Assembly (NCBI RefSeq): GCF_001310955.1
Contig: NZ_BAZX01000001.1
Location: forward strand, 370,614 to 434,613
DNA from: Marinifilum fragile JCM 15579
Lineage (GTDB): Bacteria; Bacteroidota; Bacteroidia; Bacteroidales; Marinifilaceae
DNA length: 64,000 nucleotides
Reading direction: 5' to 3'
Position 1 is the stretch's first letter. Every line of letters starts with the position of its first letter. The notes beneath the pieces were generated by a model. It had not been told where the DNA came from and searched no databases. It saw nothing but the letters and a program-made list of their open reading frames with translations. Below are positions 28,694-38,187 of this stretch, one piece after another. The translations under genes and the position numbers were made by a program.

Positions 28694-29884
28694 ATGACCC
28701 AAGCTGAATCTTACGACATGATTGTGATCGGCGCTGGAATAAGTGGATTAAGCCTCGCAAATCATATTGCCCGATCGGGAAAAAAAGTACTAGTTGTTGA
28801 TGCTGCCGATAAGGTAGGCGGATGTTTAAATACTTATTACAAAGATGATTTTTGGGTTGAGATGGGAGCGCATACCTTTTATGCGACCTACGCCAATCTA
28901 ATCGATTTGATTCAGAAAAATGAGTTGGAACAGGACATTGTAGCTCGCGAGAAGGTTGGCATGAAAGTGTTTACCGATAAGCACGAGAAAATCATGTCTG
29001 GGGTAAATAAATTTGAGTTAATACGATCGGTTCCAAATTTGTTTTTCTCGAAACGAGATGGAAAAACCGTTAAGGAATACTTTGGAAAAATTGTAGGTCG
29101 AAAGAACTACGACAATGTTTTTACTCGCATGTTTAGTGCGGTAATTGTGCAGAATGCTGATAATTTTTCTGCAGAATATTTTCTAAAACGACGCAAAACC
29201 AAAAGCAAGGAACATCCTAAGAGTTTTATTCTTAAAAAAGGGATGTCGAGCTTTATGGAAGCTCTTGCTTCGCATGAGAATATCAAGATTCAGCTCCATA
29301 CAAAAATCAGTCAGATTACTAAAAATCAGGAAGGATTTGAGGTAAAGTCAGAAGAAGGCGATGTGTTTACTTCCAAAGACATTGCACTGGCTGTTTCTCC
29401 TAAGTTTGCTTCGGAACTATGCAAAGACTTGAATGTTGATTTATCAGATGTTTTAGCGGATTATCCGATTCAAAATATTGAGTCGAGAGCTGTTGTTTTG
29501 CCTAAAGAAAAGTTGAATTTCGATCCGGTGAGCTTTATTATTCCATTGCAAGGTCCTTGCTTTTCAATGGTTACGCGCGATGTAATGGCTCATGACAATA
29601 TGAGAGGATTTGCATTCCATTTTGAAGAAAATCATATTGGCAAGGAGGAGCAGGAAAAATTCATGGCAGAACTGCTTTGCCTTGATTCTGTGGATGCTGA
29701 AATTGCAGAGACCAAGCACAAATTACCACTGATCAAGATTGGCCATACCGAAAGAATGGCAAAGATTAAGCAGTTGGCCGAAGAAACAGGAATTTACATC
29801 ACTGGAAACTACTTTAACGGCCTTTCTTTAGAGGATTGTGTAGAACGATCGAAGCAAGAATTTGAGCGTTATTCAAAATCCTAA
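28694..29884 (+). CDS. FAD-dependent amine oxidase/protoporphyrinogen oxidase-like protein
   Basis: A 396-residue flavoprotein starting at ATG 28694. An upstream in-frame extension overlaps the helicase gene and is rejected. The N-terminal dinucleotide motif MIVIGAGISGLSLANHIA (about 9-26) and VVDAADKVGGCLNTY (about 34-48) match the amine oxidase/HemG-type oxidase superfamily. The C-terminal YITGNYFNGLSLEDCVERS is the second FAD-contact segment. This class contains HemG/HemY-like oxidases and carotenoid desaturases. The substrate cannot be deduced, and no haem or carotenoid genes are adjacent. There is no signal peptide. Confidence 0.85.
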   Translation: MTQAESYDMIVIGAGISGLSLANHIARSGKKVLVVDAADKVGGCLNTYYKDDFWVEMGAHTFYATYANLIDLIQKNELEQDIVAREKVGMKVFTDKHEKIMSGVNKFELIRSVPNLFFSKRDGKTVKEYFGKIVGRKNYDNVFTRMFSAVIVQNADNFSAEYFLKRRKTKSKEHPKSFILKKGMSSFMEALASHENIKIQLHTKISQITKNQEGFEVKSEEGDVFTSKDIALAVSPKFASELCKDLNVDLSDVLADYPIQNIESRAVVLPKEKLNFDPVSFIIPLQGPCFSMVTRDVMAHDNMRGFAFHFEENHIGKEEQEKFMAELLCLDSVDAEIAETKHKLPLIKIGHTERMAKIKQLAEETGIYITGNYFNGLSLEDCVERSKQEFERYSKS

Positions 29885-29911
29885 TACCCAGTACCTGATA
29901 CTTACAAAAGA

Positions 29912-32040
29912 ATGAAAAAATACATAGATCAAATATCGAAAAGCTTGCAATTGCAGGCTTTTCAGGTTGAAAATACCATGCAATTGCTTGGCGAGGGAGC
30001 CACATTGCCATTTATTGCTCGTTATCGTAAAGAGATGACAGGCAGCTTGGACGAAGTTCAGATTGCCAATGTAAAGGAGGAATTGGCTCGATTAACAGAG
30101 CTTGACAAGAGACGGGAAAGCATTATAGAGGCCATTGATAAACAAGAAAAGCTGACTGATGAACTTCGTGCCAGGATTGAAGCTTGTACGGAACTAAATC
30201 AGTTGGAAGACTTGTATTTACCATACAAACAAAAGCGCAAAACCAGGGCAGTAAAAGCCAAGGAAAAAGGATTGGAACCTTTGGCTAAAATCCTGATGAA
30301 GCAGCTTGAACGCGATGTGGAATCCAGAGCAAGTCAGTTTGTAAACGATGAGGTTGCAGATGAGGAGGAAGCGTTGCAAGGAGCACGTGATATTATTGCA
30401 GAATGGGTAAACGAGAATGAAATTTCCCGTAACTCGGTTCGTAGCATTTTCCAACGTCAGGCGGTTATTCGTTCAAAGGTAATTAAAGGAAAAGAGGAAG
30501 AAGGAGAAAAGTTCAAAGATTATTTCCAGTCGGAAGAGCCATTGAAAAGATGTGCGTCGCATCGAATGTTGGCATTGAGAAGGGGAGAAGCTGAAGGAAT
30601 TTTACGATTAGAAATTGCTCCCAACGAAGAAGAGGTATTGGAAAGATTGAACAGAATCTTTGTAAAAGGAAATACTGAAGCTTCCAATCATGTTGAGATG
30701 GCAGTCAAGGATGCCTACAAAAGATTACTAGGCTCTTCGATTGAAACGGAGTTTGCCAAATCATCGAAAGAGGAAGCGGACAAAGAGGCCATTCGTGTGT
30801 TCTCCGAAAACTTGCGCCAATTGTTGTTGGCATCACCACTGGGACAGAAGCGTGTTTTGGCTATCGATCCGGGATACAGAACAGGTTGTAAGGTGGTTTG
30901 CCTGGATGCACAGGGAAACCTAATGCACAACGAAACCATTTACCCGCATGCACCCCAAAATCAGGGAAAAATGGCAGCTAAAAAGCTGACCAATATGGTG
31001 GAAACTTACAATATACAAGCCATTGCCATTGGGAATGGAACGGCAAGTCGAGAAACAGAGAGATTTGTAACCAATTTGCATTACGACAGAAAAGTACAAG
31101 TTTTTGTGGTGAGCGAAGCAGGAGCATCAATCTACTCTGCGTCGAAAGTGGCTCGTGAGGAATTCCCTCAGTATGATGTTACGGTTCGTGGAGCAGTATC
31201 CATTGGCAGACGTTTGATGGATCCTTTGGCAGAACTGGTAAAGATCGATGCAAAATCGATTGGGGTAGGCCAATACCAGCACGATGTGGATCAAAATTTA
31301 TTAAAACAGAGTTTGGATCAGGTAGTGGAATCATGTGTGAATAAAGTAGGCGTGAATTTGAACACAGCCAGTAAGCACTTGTTGACCTATGTATCGGGTT
31401 TGGGACCACAATTGGCTCAGAATATTGTAGATTATCGTGCGAGAATGGAGCATTTTCATCCCGTAAGGAGATCACGAAAGTGAAACGAATGGGTGCGAAG
31501 GCATTCGAACAATGTGCGGGTTTCCTACGAATTCCAAATTCCGAAAACCCATTGGACAATTCGGCGGTTCACCCCGAATCGTATGGCATTGTAAAACAAA
31601 TGGCAAAGGATGCCAATTGTGCCGTTGCCGATTTGATTGCCGATAAAAATCTGCGCAAGCAAATCGATTTGAACAAATATGTGACCAATGAAGTAGGTTT
31701 GCCAACATTGAAGGACATTATGGAAGAGCTTGAAAAGCCGGGACGTGATCCGCGAACTGCCATTAAAGTTTTCCAGTTTAAAGAGGGAATCTACAAAATA
31801 GAACAGCTTGAAGTTGGAATGGAAATGCCAGGTATTGTTACCAATATCACCAACTTTGGTGCCTTTGTTGATGTGGGTGTGAAGCAGGACGGTTTGGTGC
31901 ACATCTCGCAATTGGCCAATCGATTCGTATCCGATCCGGCTGATGTGGTTCAGCTTCATCAGCATGTAAATGTAAAGGTAATTGAGGTTGATGTGGCCAG
32001 AAAGCGCATTCAATTATCAATGAAAGATTGTGAGCAGTAG
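29912..32040 (+). CDS. tex: Tex family RNA-binding/transcription accessory protein (one frameshift)
   Basis: About 709 residues when one lost base is restored at about 31441, where CGTGCGAGAAT should read GCG-GAG-AAT to give YRAENGAFSSRKE. N-terminal helical bundle (ATLPFIARYRKEMTGSLDE, about 30-48), a YqgF/RNase H-like domain (VLAIDPGYRTGCKVV), helix-hairpin-helix repeats around the frameshift, and a C-terminal S1 domain (GMEMPGIVTNITNFGAFVDVGVKQDGLVHISQ). Tex binds nucleic acid and is conserved in most bacteria. Both halves are otherwise intact and in register with the family. A 42-bp tandem array follows the stop directly. Confidence 0.9.
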
Positions 32041-32240
32041 ATAAGGAAGGCTTGTAAAGGTGTATTTTTACTCCTGCAGTCTGCAGCGACATTTACAAGA
32101 CCCTTGTAAGGCTTCCTGCAATCTGCAGCATCAATTCCAAGCCTCTTGTAAACCTTCCTGCAACCTGCAGCATCGATTGCAAGCCTCTTGTAAAGCTTCC
32201 TGCAATCTGCAGCAACATTTACAAGCTTGTTCATAAGCAT
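32041..32240. repeat. Degenerate tandem array, 42-bp period, four units
   Basis: CCTGCA recurs at 32073, 32115, 32157 and 32199, exactly 42 bases apart. Each unit holds the near-palindrome TGCAnyCTGCAG and a second small inverted repeat (TTTACAA/TTGTAA, CAAG-CCT-CTTG or CAAGCTTG). The array begins within a few bases of the tex stop codon and ends about 100 bases before the zinc-ribbon gene. On the minus strand the period keeps a frame open with a 14-residue repeat (AADCRK, AAGCRK), but no gene is supported there. Confidence 0.85.
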
Positions 32241-32285
32241 GCTGTAGTTTAAAGTGATTATCTAAATTTTATGAGTTGGGAAAAA

Positions 32286-32314
32286 TTGCTTTTAGGAAGT
32301 TTTCGCTATTTTTG
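32286..32314 (+). promoter_or_regulatory. -33/-7 promoter of the zinc-ribbon gene
   Basis: TTG at 32286-32288, an 18-base spacer, then TATTTTTG at 32307-32314. Both boxes fit the Bacteroidota consensus. Transcription would begin around 32321, which supports ATG 32342 as start and rules out the earlier TTG at 32276. Confidence 0.6.
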
Positions 32315-32341
32315 AAACTCGATAATAAAACGTATAAGAAT

Positions 32342-32575
32342 ATGGATTTTAATGATCAGGATGTAATTATAGAGTGCCCGAAATGCAAAAAGGAAATGAT
32401 TGTAAAGATTTTAGAGATCACCAATCATCATACGGTAAGTTGTCCGGAGTGTGGAGCTAAGGTTGATTTATCGGCAAACGATCCATCGGCAAAATTGGGA
32501 ATTCCTAAAAACTATAAGCCTTTTGAAGGTTTGGATGAATACCTGAAAGAAGTAGAAGCGAAAAGAAAAAAATAG
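32342..32575 (+). CDS. Small zinc-ribbon protein
   Basis: A 77-residue protein with two CxxC pairs, CPKC (about 11-14) and CPEC (about 32-35), separated by a beta-hairpin, which together form a zinc ribbon. The rest is an acidic and then basic helix (LDEYLKEVEAKRKK). The function is unknown; such proteins often bind nucleic acid or a protein partner. The start was placed at ATG 32342 because the promoter boxes lie just upstream. It converges with the GIN-domain gene across a shared terminator. Confidence 0.75.
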   Translation: MDFNDQDVIIECPKCKKEMIVKILEITNHHTVSCPECGAKVDLSANDPSAKLGIPKNYKPFEGLDEYLKEVEAKRKK

Positions 32576-32583
32576 TCATATAA

Positions 32584-32609
32584 AAAGAGCAGCATTTTTG
32601 CTGCTCTTT
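32584..32609. terminator. Bidirectional intrinsic terminator
   Basis: Stem AAAGAGCAGCA/TGCTGCTCTTT with a four-base loop between two convergent genes (zinc-ribbon protein and GIN-domain protein). A-rich and T-rich flanks allow use in both directions. Confidence 0.88.
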
Positions 32610-32615
32610 CTTGTA

Positions 32616-33341
32616 TTATCTTCTGTTAACATCTCCACCACTGGAGCTGCTCACATTTACTTTTGTTGGTTCACCATAGTAATCTACATCACCGCCAGAA
32701 CTTGCTGATGCTTCGATAGATTCAATTGCATAAACCGAAACATCACCACCACTTGAGGCTTTTGCCTTACAAATTTTAGCTTTTAAATCAGCTGCTCTTA
32801 AATCACTACCGCTACTTGCTTTTCCATAGAAAGAATTCGCTGTGCCCGAAAGATTAGCATCTGCACCAGAACTTACTGAACAGGTAAGATCTTCTGCCTG
32901 AAGTTCAAGTTTTGCATCAGCGCCAGAGCTAACCGAAATATCGAGATCTTCGAATTTAAGCAAGTGGCTCGATTCAAGATCGGAACCGCTCGAAACGCTA
33001 ATTTCATTTACCTTCACAAAGGTCACATAAACATTAAGTTTCTTGGCTCTGCGAATAGGATCTTCAGTTTTTATAATCAGCTCATCACCTTTGATACGGG
33101 TAACAATCAAATCAAGAAGATTTTCATCTGCTTCAACAGTTACCGATTCTTTATCACCTTGTCTTAGGTAAACATCAATGCCACTGCTAGACGAAATTGC
33201 AGAAAAAGAACCAATTTCTCTATCCTGTTTTTTTACATTTCCATTGCCTTTTTCTCCCCAGAATTGTGCGTTTACGGTCGACAAAAATACCATAGTTAAC
33301 GCAATTAGTGTAAGGGACATTTTTTTCAATAATTTTTTCAT
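32616..33341 (-). CDS. Exported head GIN domain (DUF2807) protein
   Basis: A 241-residue exported protein with a signal peptide (about 1-26, ending STVNAQ). The mature part is the head GIN domain, a right-handed beta helix seen directly as repeats of the form SSGSD/SSGAD/SSGGD every 15-20 residues (VSSGSDLESS, VSSGADAKLE, ASSGSDLRAA, ASSGGDVSVY, SSSGGDVNRR). The family is widespread in Bacteroidota, often with several paralogues. The function is unknown but an envelope or adhesion role is suspected. The final beta-helix turns end at the C-terminus, so no sorting domain is present. Confidence 0.9.
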   Translation of the reverse strand: MKKLLKKMSLTLIALTMVFLSTVNAQFWGEKGNGNVKKQDREIGSFSAISSSSGIDVYLRQGDKESVTVEADENLLDLIVTRIKGDELIIKTEDPIRRAKKLNVYVTFVKVNEISVSSGSDLESSHLLKFEDLDISVSSGADAKLELQAEDLTCSVSSGADANLSGTANSFYGKASSGSDLRAADLKAKICKAKASSGGDVSVYAIESIEASASSGGDVDYYGEPTKVNVSSSSGGDVNRR

Positions 33342-33856
33342 GCGTATAAGATTTTAATGAAATAGTTTATTCCAGGTTTCTAATCATATTATATGACGCC
33401 AAGTGCTCGCTTCAAGTTACAGGTGAATTGAATAAAATGGTTTGTTTATGAAGCTTCGGCCTATAAATGATCTGATGTAAAGACGATAAGCTCATTCTTA
33501 CAGTTGCATGACTTTAATAAAAATAATTGATCGATATAGTGAATTTTAAGTTAGGAGTTAATTATACAGGAGTATATGCTTAAGTTGAATGTCTTTTAAG
33601 GATTAAGATTCTAACTGCTCAAGCCGCAGTGGCTCTTTCTTTTTCCATTGATAAAAAAGAAAGCAAAAATCTAGGGCAGGTAAGCCCAAACTGCTAATAC
33701 TTGAAAAACTTTAAGTGCGGCGGGGTGATTTTCGAACAAGTTCTCAACTTCCCCGTCTTACTAAAAGTTATTCTACGCATGAGCAGCATGTCCTTCCAAT
33801 GCCCAAAGTGGCAAAATGGTTAACTTCTTTTAGCGCAATCAAACTTCTAACTATTT
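33342..33856. other. Intergenic region with a hairpin and a possible dispersed element
   Basis: 515 bases without a gene. The first half upstream of the GIN gene is AT-rich and holds its promoter, not clearly resolved. At 33635-33663 a hairpin CTTTCTTTTT/AAAAAAGAAAG is embedded in a G+C-richer stretch (about 33612-33850) whose composition differs from its surroundings. From memory, similar text recurs between genes in Bacteroidota genomes; this could not be checked. No transposase remnant was recognised. Confidence 0.4.
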
Positions 33857-34675
33857 TTAAAATAAATTCAGGAATGGCTGTGCTAATAATTTTCTCACAC
33901 GGCTTTTCAGTGATTTCTTGTCTATCCTTTGGGAGGTTCTTTTTCCTGGCACTTTTGTGTGATTTCCCAGTATGATAACAGCTGGTGAAGCAGGTAGATC
34001 TGATTGATCAATCTTGCTAAAAAACTTGGTGTTACCACTTAAAATATCACTATCGGCATAACTTACCTTGGACACCACATTGATGTTGGTTTCTTTCGAA
34101 AGTCTTTGGTTGAGCTCATAGGCCATCTCGCTTAAGCGTTCCAATCCCATGTAAATAACAACCGTATCGTTATTTTCTATTTCCTTGATTATACCATCTA
34201 AATCGCTTTTTTCTCCTCCAACTTTAATAGCCGAATGAAAGTGAATGCCTGAGGATTTTCCTCTTTCGGTAAGTGGAACCCAAAATTCATTTGCGGCAGC
34301 CATTCCTGCACTAATTCCAGGTATCAATTCGAACTCTAAATCCGATTCCAATAAAAACCTGATTTCTTCCACGCCTCGGCCATAAACCATCGGGTCGCCT
34401 GACTTTAGTCTTACAACTTGATAACCCAAGCTGTAATATAGGATCATTTGATTGTGGATGTTTTGTTGTCTTTCCATAGGATTTATCCCATCACCCGAAC
34501 GTTTCCCAACCTCTATAACAATCGATTTTTCAGGAAACAGACTGCGAATATCATCCGTTATTAGGGCATCGGTAAGGATTACATCTGCCGATTCCAATGC
34601 TCTTAAAGCTCGTATGGTAAGAAGATCGGAGGTGCCGGGTCCGGCACCTACAATCCATATTTTTCCTTGACTCAT
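33857..34675 (-). CDS. cobA: Uroporphyrinogen-III C-methyltransferase
   Basis: A 272-residue SAM-dependent enzyme that methylates uroporphyrinogen III twice to precorrin-2, the first committed step to siroheme. The tetrapyrrole methylase motifs are clear: VGAGPGTSDLLTIRALRAL (about 8-26), VVRLKSGDPMVYGRGVEE (about 78-95), IPGISAGMAAANEFWVPLT and TVVIYMG. Length fits SUMT. The C-terminus has an extra 30-residue basic tail. It is the last gene of the sulfite-reductase operon, 10 bases after cysI, and supplies the siroheme needed by CysI. Confidence 0.93.
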   Translation of the reverse strand: MSQGKIWIVGAGPGTSDLLTIRALRALESADVILTDALITDDIRSLFPEKSIVIEVGKRSGDGINPMERQQNIHNQMILYYSLGYQVVRLKSGDPMVYGRGVEEIRFLLESDLEFELIPGISAGMAAANEFWVPLTERGKSSGIHFHSAIKVGGEKSDLDGIIKEIENNDTVVIYMGLERLSEMAYELNQRLSKETNINVVSKVSYADSDILSGNTKFFSKIDQSDLPASPAVIILGNHTKVPGKRTSQRIDKKSLKSRVRKLLAQPFLNLF

Positions 34676-34685
34676 TGCACAAAGT

Positions 34686-36392
34686 TTAGTGTTTAAAATC
34701 TTTAGGATTTAAGATTTCCTTTATGTATTGCTTTCGGATCACAAAATTCCCAAAATGTTCTCCTTCAGTTCTATTTTGCGAATAATCTTCCAGTATTGGG
34801 CGAAGTTCTTGAAGAATTTCCTCTTCGTTTACATTTTCTCGATACAGATTATTTAGTCTTGTTCCGTTAAAGTTTCCTCCCAGGTAGAGATTATACCTGC
34901 CCGGACCTTTTCCTATAAATCCTATTTCTGCTACATAGGGTCTTCCACAACCATTGGCACAGCCAGTCATTCGAATCACAATTTCATCTTTGAATAAACC
35001 AAAATCGCTTAAGCTGTTTTCAATTTTATCGATCAAACTTGGCAAATACCTTTCGGCCTCTGCAAAAGCTAAACTACAGGTGTTCAAAGCCACACAGGCA
35101 ATGGAATTCGATCTTGTTCCCGATATTGTACTCGGAAGTGAATCGTACTTCTTCAGGATTTCATTGATCTTGTTCTTGTCTTCGCCCTTAATTTTTCCAA
35201 GAATCAGGTTCTGATTCCCAGAAAGACGAAAATCTGAAATATTCAAGTCAGCGATTTCCCGCAAAGCAGTCTTTGTCTTCACACTCTCAACATCTTTCAC
35301 TCTACCACCTTCAATAAATAATCCAAGGTACCAGTCGCCATTCACGCTTTGATGCCATCCAAACTTATCTCCATTTCTTATTAAGGCATATTCTCGTGCA
35401 GCTTCCAGTTCGTAAGCTAACTTTTCGTGCAGCAGTTCCTTAAATTTATCTATGCCCAAACGGTCGATGGTATATTTTAAACGTGCATTTTTTCTGATCT
35501 TTCGATTTCCTTGTTCTTTCTGAACCAGCACAATTTTTTCGGCTACATCTACCGTATTTTCCGCTTTTACAAAGCCCAATACAGTTCCCAGTCGGGGATA
35601 GGTTTCAGCATCGCCAAAAGTGGTTCCCATTCCACCGCCTGCAACAACATTAAAACCTTCCAGCACACCATTGTTTTCGATGGCTATAAAGCCGATATCC
35701 TGAGTAAATACATCGGTATCGTTAAAAGGAGGAATGGTAAAACCAATCTTGAATTTACGCGGCAAATAAACCGGACCATATAAAGGTTCAACTTCTCCCT
35801 GCGATCCTTCGGCTACCTTTTTCTGATCCAACCAAATTTCGTAATAGGCAGGCGTGCGAGGTGTAAGATGATCGCTTACTTTGTTGGCATAATCCTGAAC
35901 CTGATCGAACACATTGGAACCATAGGGATGAGGACTGGCCATTACATTTCGGTTTACATCACCACAAGCTGCAATGGTATCCAACAATGCTTTGTTTATG
36001 GATTGGATACTTGGTTTCAGATTTCCCTTTAAAACACCATGAAACTGAAAGGCTTGTCGGGTAGTTAGTTTTAGTGTGCCGTTGGCGTATTCATCTGCAA
36101 TTTGATCCATCTGCAACCACTGATCGGCATTCACCAATCCACCAGGCACCCTAACCCTGATAAGAAAAGAGAAGTCTGGTTCCAGTTTGGTCTTTTTTCT
36201 TTCCCTTTCGGTATCTCTGTCGAATTGCTGGTAAATGCCATGAAACTTTGATACCTGTCGATCGTCTACTGCAATTGCTCCTGTAATGGGATCAGCAAGA
36301 CTTTCAGCCAATGTTCCTCGCAAATAATTGCTATCGACTTTAATTTTTTCAACTTCGGACAACTCAGCCCAATTTATATTTTGATCTGACAT
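34686..36392 (-). CDS. cysI: Assimilatory sulfite reductase (NADPH) hemoprotein subunit
   Basis: About 568 residues. It reduces sulfite to sulfide with six electrons using siroheme coupled to a 4Fe-4S cluster. Cluster ligands are visible as CVALNTC and TGCANGCGRP in the last third. The paired ferredoxin-like and core domains show the usual LTTRQAFQFHGV and DVNRNVMASPHP segments. The start MSDQNINW at 36392 is preferred because a longer start (36422) would overlap cysJ by 14 bases; either is possible. It is between cysJ and cobA in an operon whose leader carries cysteine codon clusters. Confidence 0.94.
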   Translation of the reverse strand: MSDQNINWAELSEVEKIKVDSNYLRGTLAESLADPITGAIAVDDRQVSKFHGIYQQFDRDTERERKKTKLEPDFSFLIRVRVPGGLVNADQWLQMDQIADEYANGTLKLTTRQAFQFHGVLKGNLKPSIQSINKALLDTIAACGDVNRNVMASPHPYGSNVFDQVQDYANKVSDHLTPRTPAYYEIWLDQKKVAEGSQGEVEPLYGPVYLPRKFKIGFTIPPFNDTDVFTQDIGFIAIENNGVLEGFNVVAGGGMGTTFGDAETYPRLGTVLGFVKAENTVDVAEKIVLVQKEQGNRKIRKNARLKYTIDRLGIDKFKELLHEKLAYELEAAREYALIRNGDKFGWHQSVNGDWYLGLFIEGGRVKDVESVKTKTALREIADLNISDFRLSGNQNLILGKIKGEDKNKINEILKKYDSLPSTISGTRSNSIACVALNTCSLAFAEAERYLPSLIDKIENSLSDFGLFKDEIVIRMTGCANGCGRPYVAEIGFIGKGPGRYNLYLGGNFNGTRLNNLYRENVNEEEILQELRPILEDYSQNRTEGEHFGNFVIRKQYIKEILNPKDFKH

Positions 36393-36408
36393 GATTTTGC
36401 TTTTTTTT

Positions 36409-38184
36409 CTAGTAAACATCAAGAAGTAAACGTCTCTCTTTCTTTAATTTTTTCAGATATTCATCTGCTTTTTCTGCTGTTATTCCACCTTCGCTGGTAA
36501 TGATTTCCTTTAAGGTTTCCTGCACATCTTTTGCCATGTAATTCTTATCACCACAGATGTAAAAGTGAGCACCGTTTTCTAACCATTGAAACACCTCAGA
36601 TGCTTTTTGTTTGAGTTTATGCTGTACATACTCTTTTTCATTCTGATCGCGCGAAAAGGCAACATCCAATTTGTTTAGAACTCCCTTTTGTAAATATTTC
36701 TGCCACTCTACCTGGTACAAAAAATCTTCTTTGAAACGTTGGTTTCCGAAAAACAGCCAACTGTTCGTTTGTTTGTTGTTCTGCTCAATCTCCTGTAGGA
36801 AACTTCGGTATGGGGCTACTCCAGTACCTGCTCCAACCATTATCAAAGACTTATCTGTTTCTTTTGGCAATCGGAAAGCTTCATTCTTCTCTATGAAAAT
36901 TGGGATGTGATCACCTACATTGATCTGATCTGAAATGTAAGTGGAACATGTTCCATTTCGATCTCTTTTCTTGTGCTTGTACCTAAGTGACGCAACTGTG
37001 ATATGAACCTCTTCGGGATTTTGAGTCGGACCAGAAGAAATAGAGTAGAGGCGAGCATAAAGCAACCTTAAAATTCCGAGGAATTCATCAGTCTGAATTT
37101 CACCAGGGAAATCTTCCAATAAGTCGATCGCATCCGCTCCATAAAGATATTGATCCTGAGCCTCTTCATTTTCCAACAAAGTAGCGAGCTCTTTGTTTTT
37201 TACGATTTCGTTGTACTTCTCAAGAACCTCACGATTTAAAACCGTTATTTCAAGCTTGTGTTGCAATGCTCTAAATAAACTTACATCCTTGCCTCCAACT
37301 TGAACCATTCGTTCAGGATCATCTGCAAAATAATTGATTATCAAATCAACCAAATCAACAGGGTTGCTAGGCAGAACCCCAATACTGTCACCAGCTTGAT
37401 ATTCTATTTCTGAATCTTCCAGCGATATTTCAACATGGTAAATTTCTTTCTCCGATTGTTTTGTTGTAATTCGAACCTTATCAAGAACTTCGGCATAGAA
37501 CGGATTGGTTCGATTGAATTTCTTCTTTTTCGCAGGAGAATTTTCAACAGAAACAGTTGGATTTGTTGCCGGCTGAATTTTTTGAAGTTCATTCGTAACA
37601 GAATCAATCCAATTGTTGGCTATTTCTTCATATGCTACATCTACTTTCTGAATAGGAACGATTTCTTCTGCTCCTAACTTTTTGAATGCTTCGTCGAAAT
37701 CAATACCGGTTTGGCAAAATTTCTTGTATGATTTATCACCTAAAGCCAGCACCGAGTATTTTGTTCCTTCCAGTTTTGGAGCTCTGTTACCTAAGATATA
37801 CTCATGAAATTCTTCTGCCTGAATAGGAGGTTCACCTTCACCGTGGGTACTTACAACCAGAAACAGGTACTGTTCTTTCTTCAAATCAGTTTTCTTGTAT
37901 TCATCTAAAGCCTTAAGCGAAGGCGAAAAGCCTAAGGAGCTAAGTCTATCGTATAAGTCCAGAGCAATTTCTTTGCTGTGTCCGGTGTGTGTACCATACA
38001 GAATTGTAATCTTTTCTGATGATTTTGAGGGTGCCGTTGCCAGTGTGTTTGTACTGCTGGTGTCACCGTTAATCAGTCCAGAGATGTAACCGTTCAACCA
38101 AACCAACTGTTCTTGGTTTAGTTCTTTTACCAGCTCATTAATTTTGGTAAGCTGTTCGTTATTTATTTGATATTGATTTGTCAT
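36409..38184 (-). CDS. cysJ: Assimilatory sulfite reductase (NADPH) flavoprotein subunit
   Basis: A 591-residue diflavin reductase that passes electrons from NADPH through FAD and FMN to CysI. The flavodoxin domain begins after a helical N-terminus (ILYGTHTGHSKEIALDL, about 60-76; VVSTHGEGEPP). The FAD domain has RLYSISSGP (about 392-400) and the NADPH domain GAGTGVAPYRSFLQE and YICGDKNYMAKDV. The C-terminus ends in an aromatic residue as expected for stacking on FAD. Length equals enterobacterial CysJ. It is four bases from the cysG-type gene upstream. Confidence 0.95.
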   Translation of the reverse strand: MTNQYQINNEQLTKINELVKELNQEQLVWLNGYISGLINGDTSSTNTLATAPSKSSEKITILYGTHTGHSKEIALDLYDRLSSLGFSPSLKALDEYKKTDLKKEQYLFLVVSTHGEGEPPIQAEEFHEYILGNRAPKLEGTKYSVLALGDKSYKKFCQTGIDFDEAFKKLGAEEIVPIQKVDVAYEEIANNWIDSVTNELQKIQPATNPTVSVENSPAKKKKFNRTNPFYAEVLDKVRITTKQSEKEIYHVEISLEDSEIEYQAGDSIGVLPSNPVDLVDLIINYFADDPERMVQVGGKDVSLFRALQHKLEITVLNREVLEKYNEIVKNKELATLLENEEAQDQYLYGADAIDLLEDFPGEIQTDEFLGILRLLYARLYSISSGPTQNPEEVHITVASLRYKHKKRDRNGTCSTYISDQINVGDHIPIFIEKNEAFRLPKETDKSLIMVGAGTGVAPYRSFLQEIEQNNKQTNSWLFFGNQRFKEDFLYQVEWQKYLQKGVLNKLDVAFSRDQNEKEYVQHKLKQKASEVFQWLENGAHFYICGDKNYMAKDVQETLKEIITSEGGITAEKADEYLKKLKKERRLLLDVY

Positions 38185-38187
38185 GAT

